Origin: Sphingopyxis flava
GTDB lineage: Bacteria; Pseudomonadota; Alphaproteobacteria; Sphingomonadales; Sphingomonadaceae
Direction of reading: 5' to 3'
Length of the DNA stretch: 51,657 nt
Assembly: GCF_900168005.1 (NCBI RefSeq)
Contig: NZ_FUYP01000023.1
Location: 1-51,657, forward strand
A program made the position numbers and the translations under genes. Under the pieces are notes generated by a model. That model worked only from the letters and a program-made list of their open reading frames with translations, had not been told where the DNA came from and searched no databases. Numbering within the stretch: the first letter of the stretch is position 1; every line of letters starts with the position of its first letter. Below are positions 1 through 10,017 of the stretch, piece by piece.

Positions 1-129
1 TGAAACGCGCCCCTCGCAGCCTTCAACACCATGTTTTATATAGGAAATATAATGGTCAGGACAGCGAAATCAGCGCCTTACTTGGGAAATGTGGGTAGAA
101 GAGGGCTCCCGACAACCAAGGAGTTTTTC

Positions 130-693
130 ATGTCCGTTCTCAATACGACCCTCAAACCCTTTAAGGCTACCGCGTTCAAGGACGGCAAGTTCGTCGACAT
201 CACCGATGCCGATGTGAAGGGCAAGTGGGCAGTTTTCTTCTTCTATCCCGCTGATTTCACTTTCGTCTGTCCGACCGAACTCGAAGATCTCGCTGACATC
301 TATCCTACTCTCCAGAAGATGAACGTCGAGGTCTATTCGGTGTCGACCGATACGCATTTCTGCCACAAGGCCTGGCACGACACCTCGCCGGCGATCGGCA
401 AGATCAACTACTACATGGTGGGCGACCAGAACCACGTGCTGTCGAACAACTTCGAAGTGCTGCGCGAAGGTGTCGGCCTCGCGGACCGCGGCACCTTCGT
501 TCTCGACCCCGAAGGCGAGATCCAGCTGCTTGAAATCACCCCCGAGGGTGTGGGCCGCAACGCGGCTGAGCTGCTGCGCAAAATCAAGGCGCTGCAATAT
601 TGGGTCAGCCACCCGGGTGAAGTCTGCCCCGCGAAGTGGGAAGAGGGCGCTGAAACGCTTGCGCCTTCGCTCGACCTCGTCGGCAAGATCTAA
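130..693 (+). CDS. ahpC: Alkyl hydroperoxide reductase subunit C (2-Cys peroxiredoxin)
   Basis: 187-aa AhpC-type peroxiredoxin, which reduces hydrogen peroxide and organic hydroperoxides in the cytoplasm and is recycled by AhpF. The peroxidatic cysteine is in the FVCPTE motif near residue 47, and the resolving cysteine is in GEVCPAKW near residue 166. The length is that of the family. The ATG at 130 was chosen over the upstream in-frame ATG at 31 because an AAGGAG-like site (119-124) lies six bases before it and because family members begin MS-x-L-N. ahpF follows 130 bp downstream on the same strand, separated by three stable hairpins. Identification is firm; regulation by OxyR is likely for the family but no operator was recognised. 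Confidence 0.97.
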   Translation: MSVLNTTLKPFKATAFKDGKFVDITDADVKGKWAVFFFYPADFTFVCPTELEDLADIYPTLQKMNVEVYSVSTDTHFCHKAWHDTSPAIGKINYYMVGDQNHVLSNNFEVLREGVGLADRGTFVLDPEGEIQLLEITPEGVGRNAAELLRKIKALQYWVSHPGEVCPAKWEEGAETLAPSLDLVGKI

Positions 694-708
694 GCCGTGA
701 ACCGGTGT

Positions 709-788
709 CCCGTCCCCCCGGACGCGGGGACGGGGCAGGCCGCACGCATGCGGCCTGCTGCCCCCGGGCCCGCCTGTGCGCGGGCCCG
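709..788 (+). promoter_or_regulatory. Three tandem GC-rich hairpins between ahpC and ahpF
   Basis: Three consecutive perfect 9-bp stems are visible: CCCGTCCCC (709-717) with GGGGACGGG (726-734); GCAGGCCGC (735-743) with GCGGCCTGC (750-758); CGGGCCCGC (765-773) with GCGGGCCCG (780-788). Loops are 8, 6 and 6 nt. There is no long U-run, so this is not a clean intrinsic terminator. It may attenuate transcription or stabilise the ahpC 3' end, giving more AhpC than AhpF. The structures are seen; the role is inferred. Confidence 0.7.
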
Positions 789-823
789 CGGATGCCCTTA
801 CCTATTCCCAAAGGAGCTCTCCC

Positions 824-2407
824 ATGCTCGACGCCAATCTGAAGCAGCAGCTTCAAGGCCTCCTCACGAATCTTCGTGAACCGATTGAACTTGTCTCGTC
901 GCTCGACGGTGGCGCGAAGTCGGCTGAGCTCGCGGATCTTCTCGACGAAGTCGCCGCGCTCTCCGACAAGGTCAGCGTGGAGCGTGCCGACGACGATGCG
1001 CGCCGCCCGAGCTTCCTCATACGCCGCGTCGGTCACCCCGAAATCGCGGTACGCTTCGCGGGCATTCCGCTCGGCCACGAATTCACCTCGCTCGTGCTGG
1101 CGCTGCTGCAGGTCGGGGGCCATCCGCCCAAGGTCGCGCCCGAGGTGATCGACCAGGTTCGCGCGCTTGAGGGCGACTATCATTTCGAGACCTATTTTTC
1201 GCTCTCGTGCCAGAATTGCCCCGACATCGTGCAGGCCTTGAACCTGATGAGCGTCGTCAATCCGCGCATAACGCACACGGCAATCGACGGCGGCCTCTTC
1301 CAGAGCGAGGTCGAGAGACGCCAGGTGATGGCCGTGCCGACAATCTTCCTCAATGGGGAGAATTTCGGCCAGGGCCGGATGGAGCTTGAACAGATCCTTG
1401 CCAAGCTTGACACGGGCGCTGAAGCGAAGGCGGCCGAGAAGATCGCGGCCAAGGATGCGTTCGACGTTCTCGTTGTCGGCGGCGGGCCCGCGGGCGCCGC
1501 GGCCGCCATCTATGCGGCGCGCAAGGGGATCCGCACCGGCATCGCTGCGGAACGTTTCGGCGGGCAGGTGCTCGACACGATGGCGATCGAAAATTTCATC
1601 TCGGTTCCGCACACCGAGGGACCCAGGCTCGTCGCGCAGCTCGAGCAGCATGTCAAAGACTATGACGTCGACGTCATGAACCTGCAGCGCGCCGAAAAGC
1701 TGATCCCCGCCGAGCGCGAAGGCGGTCTGCACGAAGTGCGCCTTGCAAACGGCGCGTCGCTGAAGGCTCGGACCGTGATCCTTTCGACCGGCGCCCGCTG
1801 GCGTCAGCTCGGCGTGCCGGGCGAAGAAGAATATCGCAACAAGGGCGTTGCCTATTGTCCGCACTGTGATGGCCCGCTCTACAAGGGCAAGCGCGTCGCG
1901 GTGATCGGCGGCGGCAACAGCGGCGTCGAGGCGGCGATCGACCTTGCCGGCATCGTCGCGCATGTAACGCTCATCGAATTTGACAGCGAGCTTCGCGCCG
2001 ACGCGGTGTTGCAACGCAAGCTTGCGAGCCTCTCCAACGTCAAGATCATCACCTCGGCGATGACGACCGAAGTGCTCGGCGACGGCACGAAGGTAACGGG
2101 CCTGTCGTACAAGGACCGCGGCAAGGGCGAACTCCATCAGGTCGAGCTTGAAGGCATCTTCGTCCAGATCGGGCTTGTCCCCAATACCGAATGGCTCAAG
2201 GACAGCGTTGCCTTGTCCCAGCGCGGCGAGATCGAGGTCGACCATCGCGGCGCAACAAGCCAGCCTGGAATCTTCGCCGCGGGCGACTGTACGACCGTGC
2301 CCTACAAGCAGATTGTCATCGCAATGGGCGAAGGGTCGAAGGCGGCGCTGTCGGCGTTCGACTATATGATCCGCCTGCCCGCCGAAGCTGCGGTCGAGGC
2401 CGCCTGA
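824..2407 (+). CDS. ahpF: Alkyl hydroperoxide reductase subunit F
   Basis: 527-aa NAD(P)H- and FAD-dependent flavoprotein that passes electrons to AhpC. The N-terminal tandem thioredoxin-like region carries a CQNC pair near residue 130. An FAD-binding [10 protein letters not shown] motif follows near residue 218, then the CPHC redox disulfide of the thioredoxin-reductase-like part near residue 346, the NAD-binding [10 protein letters not shown], and the C-terminal AAGDCT motif. The ATG at 824 has a strong AAGGAGCT site at 811-818. It follows ahpC and is presumably co-transcribed through the three-hairpin spacer. Length and motif order match AhpF rather than plain thioredoxin reductase. Confidence 0.97.
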   Translation: MLDANLKQQLQGLLTNLREPIELVSSLDGGAKSAELADLLDEVAALSDKVSVERADDDARRPSFLIRRVGHPEIAVRFAGIPLGHEFTSLVLALLQVGGHPPKVAPEVIDQVRALEGDYHFETYFSLSCQNCPDIVQALNLMSVVNPRITHTAIDGGLFQSEVERRQVMAVPTIFLNGENFGQGRMELEQILAKLDTGAEAKAAEKIAAKDAFDVLVVGGGPAGAAAAIYAARKGIRTGIAAERFGGQVLDTMAIENFISVPHTEGPRLVAQLEQHVKDYDVDVMNLQRAEKLIPAEREGGLHEVRLANGASLKARTVILSTGARWRQLGVPGEEEYRNKGVAYCPHCDGPLYKGKRVAVIGGGNSGVEAAIDLAGIVAHVTLIEFDSELRADAVLQRKLASLSNVKIITSAMTTEVLGDGTKVTGLSYKDRGKGELHQVELEGIFVQIGLVPNTEWLKDSVALSQRGEIEVDHRGATSQPGIFAAGDCTTVPYKQIVIAMGEGSKAALSAFDYMIRLPAEAAVEAA

Positions 2408-2488
2408 TCCGTCCGTAATTCCGGGCTGGGTTCAGCGTCTCGCTCGAGGGCGAGCGGGATCCTGGACCTCGCCCGGGTTGACGAAGGA

Positions 2489-4009
2489 TTATTCGGGAAG
2501 CGCCGGCCTTGCCAGGATCGCACGGAGACAGGCCTCGAGCCCTTCGGCCTCCGCCTCGGTGAAGCGCAGCCCGAGCTTGCTGCGGCGCCAGAGTATATCC
2601 TCGCTCGTGCGCGCCCATTCGCGCGTGACCATCCATTCGGTCTCGGCCGCCGAGAGACCGTGCCCGATTTCGCCGCCAAGATCATCCCAGCTTTGCGCAT
2701 TGCCGAGCCAGGCCCGCGCCCCGGTGCCGTGAGCGCGCGCGATGCGCTCCGCAGTAGCGGGGGTGAGGAAGGGGTGCGACTGGCGAAGTTCGGCGGTGAG
2801 CGCCGCAAGGCCATCAACCGGAAAATCCCCGCCGGGCAGCGGCGCCTCTCCGGTCCAGCGGGGTCCTGAGAGGGCGGGGACGTGCGCTGCAAGTTCGTCG
2901 ACTGCATGTTCGGCGACATGACGGTAGCTCGTGATCTTCCCGCCATAGATGGTGAGGAGCGGAGCGCCCTCCTCGCAGTCAAGGTCGATGCGGTAGCCGC
3001 GCGTCGCTGCCTCGGGCTTTCCCGACCCGTCTTCGATGAGCGGGCGAACGCCTGAATAGGTCCACACCACGTCGGAAGGGGTGAGCGCTGCGCGAAAATA
3101 CTGGTTTGCGCCGTTGCAAAGATATTCGATTTCTTCCGCGCTTGCATGGATATTATCCAGGGGGCCTTCATGGTCCTGGTCGGTGGTGCCGATCAGCGTG
3201 AAATCGCGCTCATAGGGAATGGCAAAGAAGATGCGCCCGTCGGGGAGCTGAAAGAAATAGGCATAGTCATGATCGAAGATGCGGCGCACGACGATGTGCG
3301 AGCCGCGCACCAGCCGCATCCTGTAATCGGGCGGCGCTGCGGCCCGGCGAAGGACATCGAGAACCTCGGGGCCGGCGGCGTTGACGAGGCTGCGTCCGGA
3401 AAAGCGGTAGGCCTGTTCCCTTTCGCCGCTCGCCTCGACGATCCATAGTCCATCCTCGACGCGCAACATCGCGGCGCGCGTGCGGGTGCGGATGCGCGCG
3501 CCCTTGTCCGCCGCATCGCGCGCGTTGAGAAGGACGAGCCGCGCGTCGTCCACCGCAGCGTCGGAATATTCAAAGCCTTTGCGATAGCGGCTCTGGAGCG
3601 GCGCGCCGGCGGGATGAACGCGAAGGTCGACCGAGCGCGTTGCAGGCAGCCGCCTTCGTCCGCCGATATGATCGTAGAGGAAGAGCCCGAGCCTCAGCAG
3701 CCAGCGCGGCCTCAGGCCATCGCGATAAGGGAGGACGAAGCGCATCGGGCGGATGATGTGGGGGGCGATGCCCCACAATCGCTCGCGCTCTTTCAGCGCC
3801 TCGCGCACCAGCGCGAATTCATAATGTTCCAGATATCGAAGGCCGCCGTGGATCAGCTTTGTCGACGCCGACGAGGTGCCGCCTCCAAGGTCGCCCGCCT
3901 CGAGCAGCAGCACCCTGCCGCCGCGTCCTGCTGCGTCGCGGGCAACCCCTGCGCCATTGACCCCGCCACCGATCACGATGACGTCATAGGGCGGCACGGG
4001 GTCGGTCAT
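2489..4009 (-). CDS. glpD: Glycerol-3-phosphate dehydrogenase (aerobic, FAD-dependent)
   Basis: 506-aa membrane-associated enzyme oxidising sn-glycerol 3-phosphate to dihydroxyacetone phosphate with electrons passed to quinone. The N-terminal FAD motif IVIGGGVNGAGVARDAAGRG is at about residues 9-28, followed by the family's ASTKLIHGGLRYLEHYEF signature. The GTTD and YGGKITSYR motifs lie further on. The reading frame is open to 4177, but the start at 4009 (MTDPVPPYDV) puts the FAD motif at the usual distance from the N terminus. It is divergent from zwf with about 127 bp between start codons, so the promoters must share that short region. Confidence 0.95.
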   Translation of the reverse strand: MTDPVPPYDVIVIGGGVNGAGVARDAAGRGGRVLLLEAGDLGGGTSSASTKLIHGGLRYLEHYEFALVREALKERERLWGIAPHIIRPMRFVLPYRDGLRPRWLLRLGLFLYDHIGGRRRLPATRSVDLRVHPAGAPLQSRYRKGFEYSDAAVDDARLVLLNARDAADKGARIRTRTRAAMLRVEDGLWIVEASGEREQAYRFSGRSLVNAAGPEVLDVLRRAAAPPDYRMRLVRGSHIVVRRIFDHDYAYFFQLPDGRIFFAIPYERDFTLIGTTDQDHEGPLDNIHASAEEIEYLCNGANQYFRAALTPSDVVWTYSGVRPLIEDGSGKPEAATRGYRIDLDCEEGAPLLTIYGGKITSYRHVAEHAVDELAAHVPALSGPRWTGEAPLPGGDFPVDGLAALTAELRQSHPFLTPATAERIARAHGTGARAWLGNAQSWDDLGGEIGHGLSAAETEWMVTREWARTSEDILWRRSKLGLRFTEAEAEGLEACLRAILARPALPE

Positions 4010-4136
4010 GGCGTTGCTTCCTAGGGCTGTCTGGCCGACAAGGCCAGCTTCTGCAAAGCTATGCGGCCTACGTATGCGCGTTGCAATCAAGCGGTGCATC
4101 GGCCAGTTTTCGGTCGGATATCCAAGGGGAGAGCGC

Positions 4137-5600
4137 GTGAGCGTCAAAGTCGAAACATTGATATTGTTCGGGGCCACGGGCGATCTTGCGCACCGGATGC
4201 TGTTCCCCTCGCTCTACAATCTCCACATGGACGGCTTGCTCGCCGACACGCTGACGATCATCGGGTCGGGAAGAAGCCCCCTCGAACGCGCCGCCTTCCA
4301 GTCGCAGGTGCGCGAGGCGCTCGGCGAGCATCTCACCGAAGACCGCATCGATGCTGCCATGGCCGAGAGCTTCCTTGAGAGGATTGACTATTGCCCGGTC
4401 GATGCAGGCTCGGGCACGGGCTATGATGAACTTGCCGCCATGCTCGGCGATCGCATGACCCGCCCCATCGGTGTCTATCTTTCGACCCCGCCATCGATGT
4501 TCGGGCCGATTGCACAGGGGCTTGCGGCAGCGAATATCGCGTGCGCCGAATGCCGCATCGCGATGGAAAAGCCGATCGGCCACGACCTTGCCTCATCGCG
4601 CGAGGTGAATGCCCAGGTCGGCGATGCCTTCGCTGAAGACCGCGTGTTCCGTATCGACCATTATCTTGGCAAGGAAACGGTGCAGAACCTGCTCGCGCTG
4701 CGATTTGCCAACATGTTGTTCGAGCCGCTCTGGAACGCGCAGGCGATCGACCATGTCCAGATCACAGTTGCCGAGACCGTGGGGCTTGAGGGGCGCGTCT
4801 CCTATTATGACGGGGTCGGCGCACTTCGCGACATGGTGCAGAACCACATGCTCCAGCTTCTTGCGATCATCGCCATGGAGCCGCCCGCCAGCGTATCGGC
4901 CACAGCGGTGCGCGACGAGAAGGTGAAGCTTCTTCGCAGCTTGCGCAAGATGCGCGCCGAAGACGTCAAATCCTTGAGCGTAAAGGGCCAATATACGAGC
5001 GGAGCGGTGGGCGGGCAGGCAGTCGCGGGCTATGCCGATGAACTTGGAAAGCCGTCGAACACGGAAACCTTCGTCGCCTTGAAGGCGTTTATCGACAATT
5101 GGCGCTGGAAGGGCGTGCCCTTCTACCTGCGTACCGGCAAGCGCATGCCACAGCGCCAGTCCGAGGTGCTGATCCAGTTCAAGCCGGTGCCGCACAATAT
5201 CTTCGCGCGCGTCGGCGCGCCCAGGCTCGACCCCAATGTGATGATCATCAATCTGCAGCCCGAAGAGAATATCCGCGTCAAGGTCATGGCAAAGCAGCCG
5301 GGCCTCGACCGCGATGGCGTTCGGCTGAAGGAGGTCAATCTCGACGTCTCGCTCTCGCACAGCTTTGCTGGCGAGCGGCGGCGGATCGCCTACGAGCGGT
5401 TGCTGCTTGATTTCATCGAAGGCGACCAGACGCTGTTTGTGCGCCGCGACGAGGTCGAGGCGCAGTGGGAGTGGATCGATTCGATCCGCAATGCCTGGGC
5501 GGCCGTTGACCTTGCACCGCAAAATTATACCGCCGGAAGCTGGGGCCCGTCCGCGGCGATCGCGCTGATCGAGCGTGACGGGGCGAGCTGGCATGATTGA
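4137..5600 (+). CDS. zwf: Glucose-6-phosphate 1-dehydrogenase
   Basis: 487-aa enzyme converting glucose 6-phosphate to 6-phosphogluconolactone, the entry to the Entner-Doudoroff and pentose phosphate routes. The N terminus has the dinucleotide motif LFGATGDLAHRM, and the substrate-binding active-site motif RIDHYLGKETVQNL is near residues 174-187. The frame is open from 4008, but the GTG at 4137 is preferred: an AAGGGGA site (4124-4130) sits just before it and the GATGD motif then falls near residue 11. It begins the zwf-edd-eda cluster and is divergent from glpD. No 6-phosphogluconolactonase gene follows. Confidence 0.95.
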   Translation: MSVKVETLILFGATGDLAHRMLFPSLYNLHMDGLLADTLTIIGSGRSPLERAAFQSQVREALGEHLTEDRIDAAMAESFLERIDYCPVDAGSGTGYDELAAMLGDRMTRPIGVYLSTPPSMFGPIAQGLAAANIACAECRIAMEKPIGHDLASSREVNAQVGDAFAEDRVFRIDHYLGKETVQNLLALRFANMLFEPLWNAQAIDHVQITVAETVGLEGRVSYYDGVGALRDMVQNHMLQLLAIIAMEPPASVSATAVRDEKVKLLRSLRKMRAEDVKSLSVKGQYTSGAVGGQAVAGYADELGKPSNTETFVALKAFIDNWRWKGVPFYLRTGKRMPQRQSEVLIQFKPVPHNIFARVGAPRLDPNVMIINLQPEENIRVKVMAKQPGLDRDGVRLKEVNLDVSLSHSFAGERRRIAYERLLLDFIEGDQTLFVRRDEVEAQWEWIDSIRNAWAAVDLAPQNYTAGSWGPSAAIALIERDGASWHD

Positions 5601-5789
5601 AGGTGGTTCCTTCGCGCGCCGGGTGAGGCGGATCGGCCCTTGCCCTGCTGCTGCAAGCCCGAAGCGCGTGAGGGACCTTAAAATTGCTTTGCCGCCCACT
5701 CTTCCTGTTCACACCCTGCCCAGGCGGCGCAGCGCGCTGTTCTGCCTGCACATCCCTTGCCCCATTGGGGCGGGGGGATTGGAATTATC
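5601..5789. other. zwf-edd spacer without a recognisable gene
   Basis: This 189-bp gap is where many sphingomonads carry pgl (6-phosphogluconolactonase). A short open frame exists from 5594, but its proline- and arginine-rich translation resembles nothing I know and has no lactonase features. A GGGGGG-rich ribosome-binding region precedes edd. Confidence 0.5.
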
Positions 5790-7631
5790 ATGACCACGCT
5801 TCATCCCGCCATCGCCCGCGTGACCGAGCGCATCATCCGCCGCAGCGCCGAGCGCCGCGCCGCCTATCTTGCGCTGATGGAGCGCCAGCGCGAGGCCGGA
5901 ACCAATCGCGGCGTGCTCTCGTGCGGCAATCTTGCGCATGGTTTCGCAGCGGCAGGGGACGACAAGCCGGTGATCCGCGGCGGGAGGGCGATGAATATCG
6001 GCATCGTTACCGCCTATAACGACATGCTCTCGGCGCATCAGCCCTATGGCCGCTATCCCGAGCAGATCAAGCTTGCGGCGCGCGAGAAGGGCGCGACGGC
6101 GCAGGTCGCGGGCGGCGTGCCCGCGATGTGCGACGGCGTGACGCAGGGGCAGGCGGGGATGGACCTCTCGCTCTTCAGCCGCGACACGATCGCGCACGGG
6201 ACCGCGATTGCGCTCAGTCATGCCATGTTCGAAGGCGCACTCCTCCTTGGCATTTGCGACAAGATTGTTCCTGGCCTTCTCATCGGGGCGCTGCGCTTTG
6301 GCCATCTGCCCACGATCCTCGTGCCTGCGGGGCCGATGCCCTCGGGTCTTGCGAACAGGGAAAAGCAGCGTGTTCGCCAGCTCTACGCGCAAGGCAAGGC
6401 GAGCCGCGACGAACTCCTCGATGCCGAGGCGGCCTCCTACCATAGTGCCGGCACCTGCACCTTCTACGGAACAGCGAACAGCAACCAGATGATGATGGAG
6501 CTGATGGGGCTGCACGTGCCGGGGAGCGCATTCGTCAATCCCGGCACGAAGCTGCGCCAGGAGCTGACCCGCGCTGCGACGCACCGGCTGACCGAGATCG
6601 GGTGGGACGGCGATGACTATCGCCCGCTTGCGCGCTGCGTCGATGAAAAGGCCATCGTCAACGCAGCGGTCGGTCTCCTGGCAACAGGCGGCTCGACGAA
6701 CCATGCCATCCATCTGCCCGCGATTGCGCGCGCTGCGGGGATCCTGATCGACTGGCAGGACTTTGACGAACTCAGCCATGCGGTGCCGCTGCTCGCGCGC
6801 GTCTATCCCAATGGCGCGGGCGACGTGAATGATTTTCGCGCCGCAGGCGGGATCGGCTTTGTCGCGCGCGAACTCCTGAATGCCGGACTGCTCCACGGCG
6901 ACATCCTCACCGTCAGCGGGTCGATCGAGGCCTATGCAAGCGAACCGGTGCTCGAGGGCGATGAGCTGCGCTGGGAAGCCGCGCCCGCCTTGTCCCGCGA
7001 CGAGGCGATGCTGCGTCCGGCGGCCGAGCCCTTCTCCCCCGACGGAGGAATGCGGCTTCTGGCCGGCAATTTGGGGCGCGCGATCATCAAAACGAGCGCG
7101 GTAGCTGAGGACCGGTGGACGATCGAGGCGCCCGCGCGCATCTTCGACGATCAGAATGAGGTCATCGAGGCGTTCAAGGCCGGCGAACTCGACCGCGATG
7201 TGGTGGTCGTCGTGCGCTTCCAGGGGCCGCGCGCCAATGGCATGCCCGAACTCCACAAGCTGACCCCGCCGCTCGGGGTCCTCCAGGACAAGGGATACCG
7301 CGTTGCGCTCCTCACCGACGGGCGCATGTCGGGCGCGAGCGGGAAAGTGCCCGCGGCGATCCATCTTTCGCCCGAGGCGCTACCGGGCGTCGACGGCAAG
7401 AGCGGCCCGCTCGCCTATTTGCGCGACGGCGATCTCGTGCGTGTTTGCGCGCGAAAAGGCGAAGTGGCTGCGCTCGTCAGCGAAGCTGAGTGGGCGGCGC
7501 GAACCCCCGCCGCACCGCCGCCGCCTGCCCTCGGTGTCGGGCGCGAGCTCTTCGCCTTGTTCCGCATCCACGCGGACGAGGCAGAAAAAGGCGGCTCGGC
7601 CATATTGGCAGCGATGGACAGCGTCACCTGA
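5790..7631 (+). CDS. edd: Phosphogluconate dehydratase
   Basis: 613-aa iron-sulfur dehydratase of the IlvD/Edd family, which converts 6-phosphogluconate to KDPG, the first committed Entner-Doudoroff step. Visible signatures are the [19 protein letters not shown] region near residues 114-132, [20 protein letters not shown] around residues 220-240, a [14 protein letters not shown] motif, and the C-terminal [16 protein letters not shown]. Length fits Edd (about 605) better than IlvD. The ATG at 5790 follows a GGGGGGATTGGA site. eda follows 104 bp downstream on the same strand. Confidence 0.96.
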   Translation: MTTLHPAIARVTERIIRRSAERRAAYLALMERQREAGTNRGVLSCGNLAHGFAAAGDDKPVIRGGRAMNIGIVTAYNDMLSAHQPYGRYPEQIKLAAREKGATAQVAGGVPAMCDGVTQGQAGMDLSLFSRDTIAHGTAIALSHAMFEGALLLGICDKIVPGLLIGALRFGHLPTILVPAGPMPSGLANREKQRVRQLYAQGKASRDELLDAEAASYHSAGTCTFYGTANSNQMMMELMGLHVPGSAFVNPGTKLRQELTRAATHRLTEIGWDGDDYRPLARCVDEKAIVNAAVGLLATGGSTNHAIHLPAIARAAGILIDWQDFDELSHAVPLLARVYPNGAGDVNDFRAAGGIGFVARELLNAGLLHGDILTVSGSIEAYASEPVLEGDELRWEAAPALSRDEAMLRPAAEPFSPDGGMRLLAGNLGRAIIKTSAVAEDRWTIEAPARIFDDQNEVIEAFKAGELDRDVVVVVRFQGPRANGMPELHKLTPPLGVLQDKGYRVALLTDGRMSGASGKVPAAIHLSPEALPGVDGKSGPLAYLRDGDLVRVCARKGEVAALVSEAEWAARTPAAPPPPALGVGRELFALFRIHADEAEKGGSAILAAMDSVT

Positions 7632-7735
7632 CGGTCCATCATTCGCAAAGGGCGCCGCGATCGCTGGCGGCCGGACAAAGCGAAGACGTCCCCATCCTGG
7701 CGTTCGCCGGGATCCAAGGAAAGAGAAGTTTGAAC

Positions 7736-8356
7736 ATGACAAAATCAGGCATCGAGCAGATCATGGCACTTGCGCCGGTCATTCCGGTCATCGTCATCGA
7801 CCGGGTCGAGGATGCTGTGCCCATGGCCGAGGCGCTCGTCGCGGGCGGCCTTCCAGTGCTCGAGGTGACGCTGCGCACGGCAGCCGCGCTCGATGCGCTC
7901 CAGGCGATGAAGAAGGTGGCGCGCGCCATTGTCGGCGCTGGCACCGTAGTTGATCCGCAGATGCTAAGCGGGGCGATCGCGGCGGGCGCCGAGTTCATCG
8001 TCTCGCCCGGTCTCACGGACAATCTCGGCCAGGCGGCAGTCGCGAGCGGCATTCCCTTCCTTCCTGGCACGGCCAATGCGAGCGACATCATGCGCGGCCT
8101 CGACCTTGGCCTCACCCACTTCAAATTTTTCCCGGCTTCAACGAGCGGCGGCATTGGGGCCTTGAGGGCGCTTGCGGGTCCCTTCGGCCAGGCGCGTTTC
8201 TGTCCGACCGGCGGCATCACGGCCGCGAGCGCCCCCGAATGGCTCGCGCTTGATGCGGTGCTCTGCGTCGGCGGGAGCTGGGTCGTTCCGCCCGGTCCGC
8301 TCGATCCTCAAAAGGTCGAAGCGCTGGCGCGCGAGGCTGCATCACTGCCGCGTTAG
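7736..8356 (+). CDS. eda: KDPG/KHG aldolase
   Basis: 206-aa 2-dehydro-3-deoxy-phosphogluconate aldolase, cleaving KDPG to pyruvate and glyceraldehyde 3-phosphate. Recognisable elements are PVIVIDR near the N terminus, the EVTLRT motif with its catalytic glutamate, GAGTV, SPGLTD, and the Schiff-base lysine in THFKFFPA near residue 130. The frame is open from 7490, but the ATG at 7736 is preceded by an AAGGAAAGAGAAG site and gives the usual family length. It completes zwf-edd-eda; glk, often found between edd and eda in this group, is not here. Confidence 0.95.
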   Translation: MTKSGIEQIMALAPVIPVIVIDRVEDAVPMAEALVAGGLPVLEVTLRTAAALDALQAMKKVARAIVGAGTVVDPQMLSGAIAAGAEFIVSPGLTDNLGQAAVASGIPFLPGTANASDIMRGLDLGLTHFKFFPASTSGGIGALRALAGPFGQARFCPTGGITAASAPEWLALDAVLCVGGSWVVPPGPLDPQKVEALAREAASLPR

Positions 8357-8428
8357 AGGATTACCGGCGCGTCCCAGGCGCTGTCGGAGATGACAAATTG
8401 GGGTTTCTATAAGCGCAGCTCCTGTTAG

Positions 8429-8445
8429 CCTCCCCGCCGGGGAGG
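8429..8445 (+). promoter_or_regulatory. Hairpin enclosing the ribosome-binding site of the hydrolase gene
   Basis: CCTCCCC (8429-8435) pairs perfectly with GGGGAGG (8439-8445) across a 3-nt loop. GGAGG at 8441-8445 is the Shine-Dalgarno sequence of the gene starting at 8454 (8-nt spacing). The mRNA as written would hide its own ribosome-binding site, suggesting translational control. The pairing is seen; the regulation is inferred. Confidence 0.55.
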
Positions 8446-8453
8446 ATGACCGG

Positions 8454-9251
8454 ATGACGCGCTCGCTGAATGAGGACGATCCGCTCGACGATTTCGAGCA
8501 TCGCGATATCGCGCTGCTCGGCCGCAAGCACCGCGTCTACACGATGGGGAGCGGCCCTGCGGTGATCGTGATGACCGAGATGCCCGGCATCAGTCCGCAT
8601 GTCGCGCGCTTCGCGCGCTGGGTCCGCGACGCGGGCTTCACCGTCTATATGCCGCATATCTTCGGGAAGGATGGCGCGGTGCCGCGCATGCCCGGGGCGC
8701 TGTTCACCATGATCGGTGGATGCATGAGCCGGCAGTTTCGCGCCTTTCAGGCCAATGAAAGCTCGCCTGCGACGCGCTGGCTGCGCGAACTTGCAGCGCT
8801 TGCGCACGCCGAATGCGGCGGCAAGGGAGTGGGGGCGATCGGCATGTGCTTTACGGGGAATTTCGCGCTCTCGATGATGCTCGAGCCCGCGGTCCTTGCG
8901 CCGGTGCTTGCGCAGCCCTCGCTGCCGCTCGGCGATGCGTCAGGCATGCACATCGCGCCCGAGGAACTCGCGGCCGTCAAGGCGCGGATGGAGGCGGAGG
9001 ATCTGACCGTCCTCGCCTACCGTTTTGAAGGCGATAAATTCTGCAAGGCCGCGCGCTTTGCGGCCTATGAGGCCGCGCTTGGGGATCGTTTCGTCGGCCG
9101 CGTGCTTCCCGATAGCGCCGCCAACCCCGACAGCCCGATGAAGAATCCGCACAGCGTCGTCACGCTCCACCTCATCGACGAGGCAGGGGAGCCCACGATC
9201 GAGGCGCGCGATGAAATCCTAGATTTCTTCCGTATGCGGTTGAGCGGATGA
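8454..9251 (+). CDS. Dienelactone hydrolase family protein
   Basis: 265-aa cytoplasmic alpha/beta hydrolase. The GAIGMCFTGNFA segment near residues 125-136 matches the dienelactone hydrolase nucleophile elbow, in which cysteine replaces serine. A C-terminal HSVVTLH segment may hold the catalytic histidine. The N-terminal half (GPAVIVMTEMPGISPHV) resembles the family. The substrate is unknown; chlorocatechol degradation is not implied because no pathway genes are nearby. The start follows GGAGG at 8441-8445, which lies in a hairpin. The next gene, rph, starts 48 bp downstream and probably has its own signals. Confidence 0.85.
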   Translation: MTRSLNEDDPLDDFEHRDIALLGRKHRVYTMGSGPAVIVMTEMPGISPHVARFARWVRDAGFTVYMPHIFGKDGAVPRMPGALFTMIGGCMSRQFRAFQANESSPATRWLRELAALAHAECGGKGVGAIGMCFTGNFALSMMLEPAVLAPVLAQPSLPLGDASGMHIAPEELAAVKARMEAEDLTVLAYRFEGDKFCKAARFAAYEAALGDRFVGRVLPDSAANPDSPMKNPHSVVTLHLIDEAGEPTIEARDEILDFFRMRLSG

Positions 9252-9299
9252 TCGCGCGGGCCTAAGGGCGGCGGCAATCTTCAATCGAAAGGAATTTTC

Positions 9300-10016
9300 A
9301 TGCGCCCTTCCGGCCGTGCGCCCGACCAGATGCGCACCATCACCATCGAGCCCGATTTCACCATCCACGCCGAGGGCAGCGTCCTCGTCGCCTTCGGCAA
9401 CACCAAGGTGCTGGTGACTGCCAGCGTTGAGGAGAAGGTGCCGCCCTTCCTGCGCGGCAAGGGGCAGGGCTGGGTCACAGCCGAATATGGCATGCTCCCG
9501 CGCGCGACGCACACGCGCGGAAGCCGTGAGGCGGCGAAGGGCAAGCAGTCGGGGCGCACCCAGGAAATCCAGCGGCTCATTGGCCGGTCCTTGCGCGCCG
9601 TTGTTGACATGGCCAAGCTCGGCGAGCGTCAGATCGTCATCGACTGCGACGTAATACAGGCCGACGGCGGGACGCGCACGGCGTCGATTTCGGGCGCGTG
9701 GGTCGCGCTCCGTCTCGCGGTCGACAAGCTGATCGCAGCCGGCGCCCTCACCGAGGATCCGATCGAGGACAAGGTCGCGGCGATTTCATGCGGCATCTAC
9801 AACGGCACACCGGTGCTCGACCTCGACTATGACGAGGATTCGAATGCCGAAGCCGACGGCAACTTCGTGCTGACCGGCAAGGGGCAGATCGTCGAGGTCC
9901 AGGCAAGCGCCGAAGGCGCGACCTATGATGAGGAAGGCCTGCTCCGCCTGCTGCGCCTGGCGCGCATCGGCTGCGCTGACGTCTTCGCCGCGCAGGCGAA
10001 GGCCACCGGACGCTGA
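9300..10016 (+). CDS. rph: Ribonuclease PH
   Basis: 238-aa phosphorolytic 3'-5' exoribonuclease that trims tRNA 3' ends. The whole family pattern is visible: the N-terminal [12 protein letters not shown], the [21 protein letters not shown] region with the RNA-binding arginines, and the phosphate-binding [17 protein letters not shown] segment. The ATG at 9300 has an AAAGGAA site six bases upstream. rdgB begins one base after the stop codon, so the two genes are translationally linked, as in many alphaproteobacteria. Confidence 0.97.
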   Translation: MRPSGRAPDQMRTITIEPDFTIHAEGSVLVAFGNTKVLVTASVEEKVPPFLRGKGQGWVTAEYGMLPRATHTRGSREAAKGKQSGRTQEIQRLIGRSLRAVVDMAKLGERQIVIDCDVIQADGGTRTASISGAWVALRLAVDKLIAAGALTEDPIEDKVAAISCGIYNGTPVLDLDYDEDSNAEADGNFVLTGKGQIVEVQASAEGATYDEEGLLRLLRLARIGCADVFAAQAKATGR

Positions 10017-10017
10017 G

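Noticed and set aside
605..2245. 546-codon minus-strand open frame
   Set aside because: Antisense to ahpF; such long antisense frames are common in high-GC DNA, and its translation has no motif.
5594..5793. 6-phosphogluconolactonase (pgl) or its remnant after zwf
   Set aside because: The short frame starts plausibly but has no lactonase-like residues and becomes proline/arginine-rich at once.
5709..7364. 551-codon minus-strand open frame
   Set aside because: Antisense shadow of edd with no recognisable domain.
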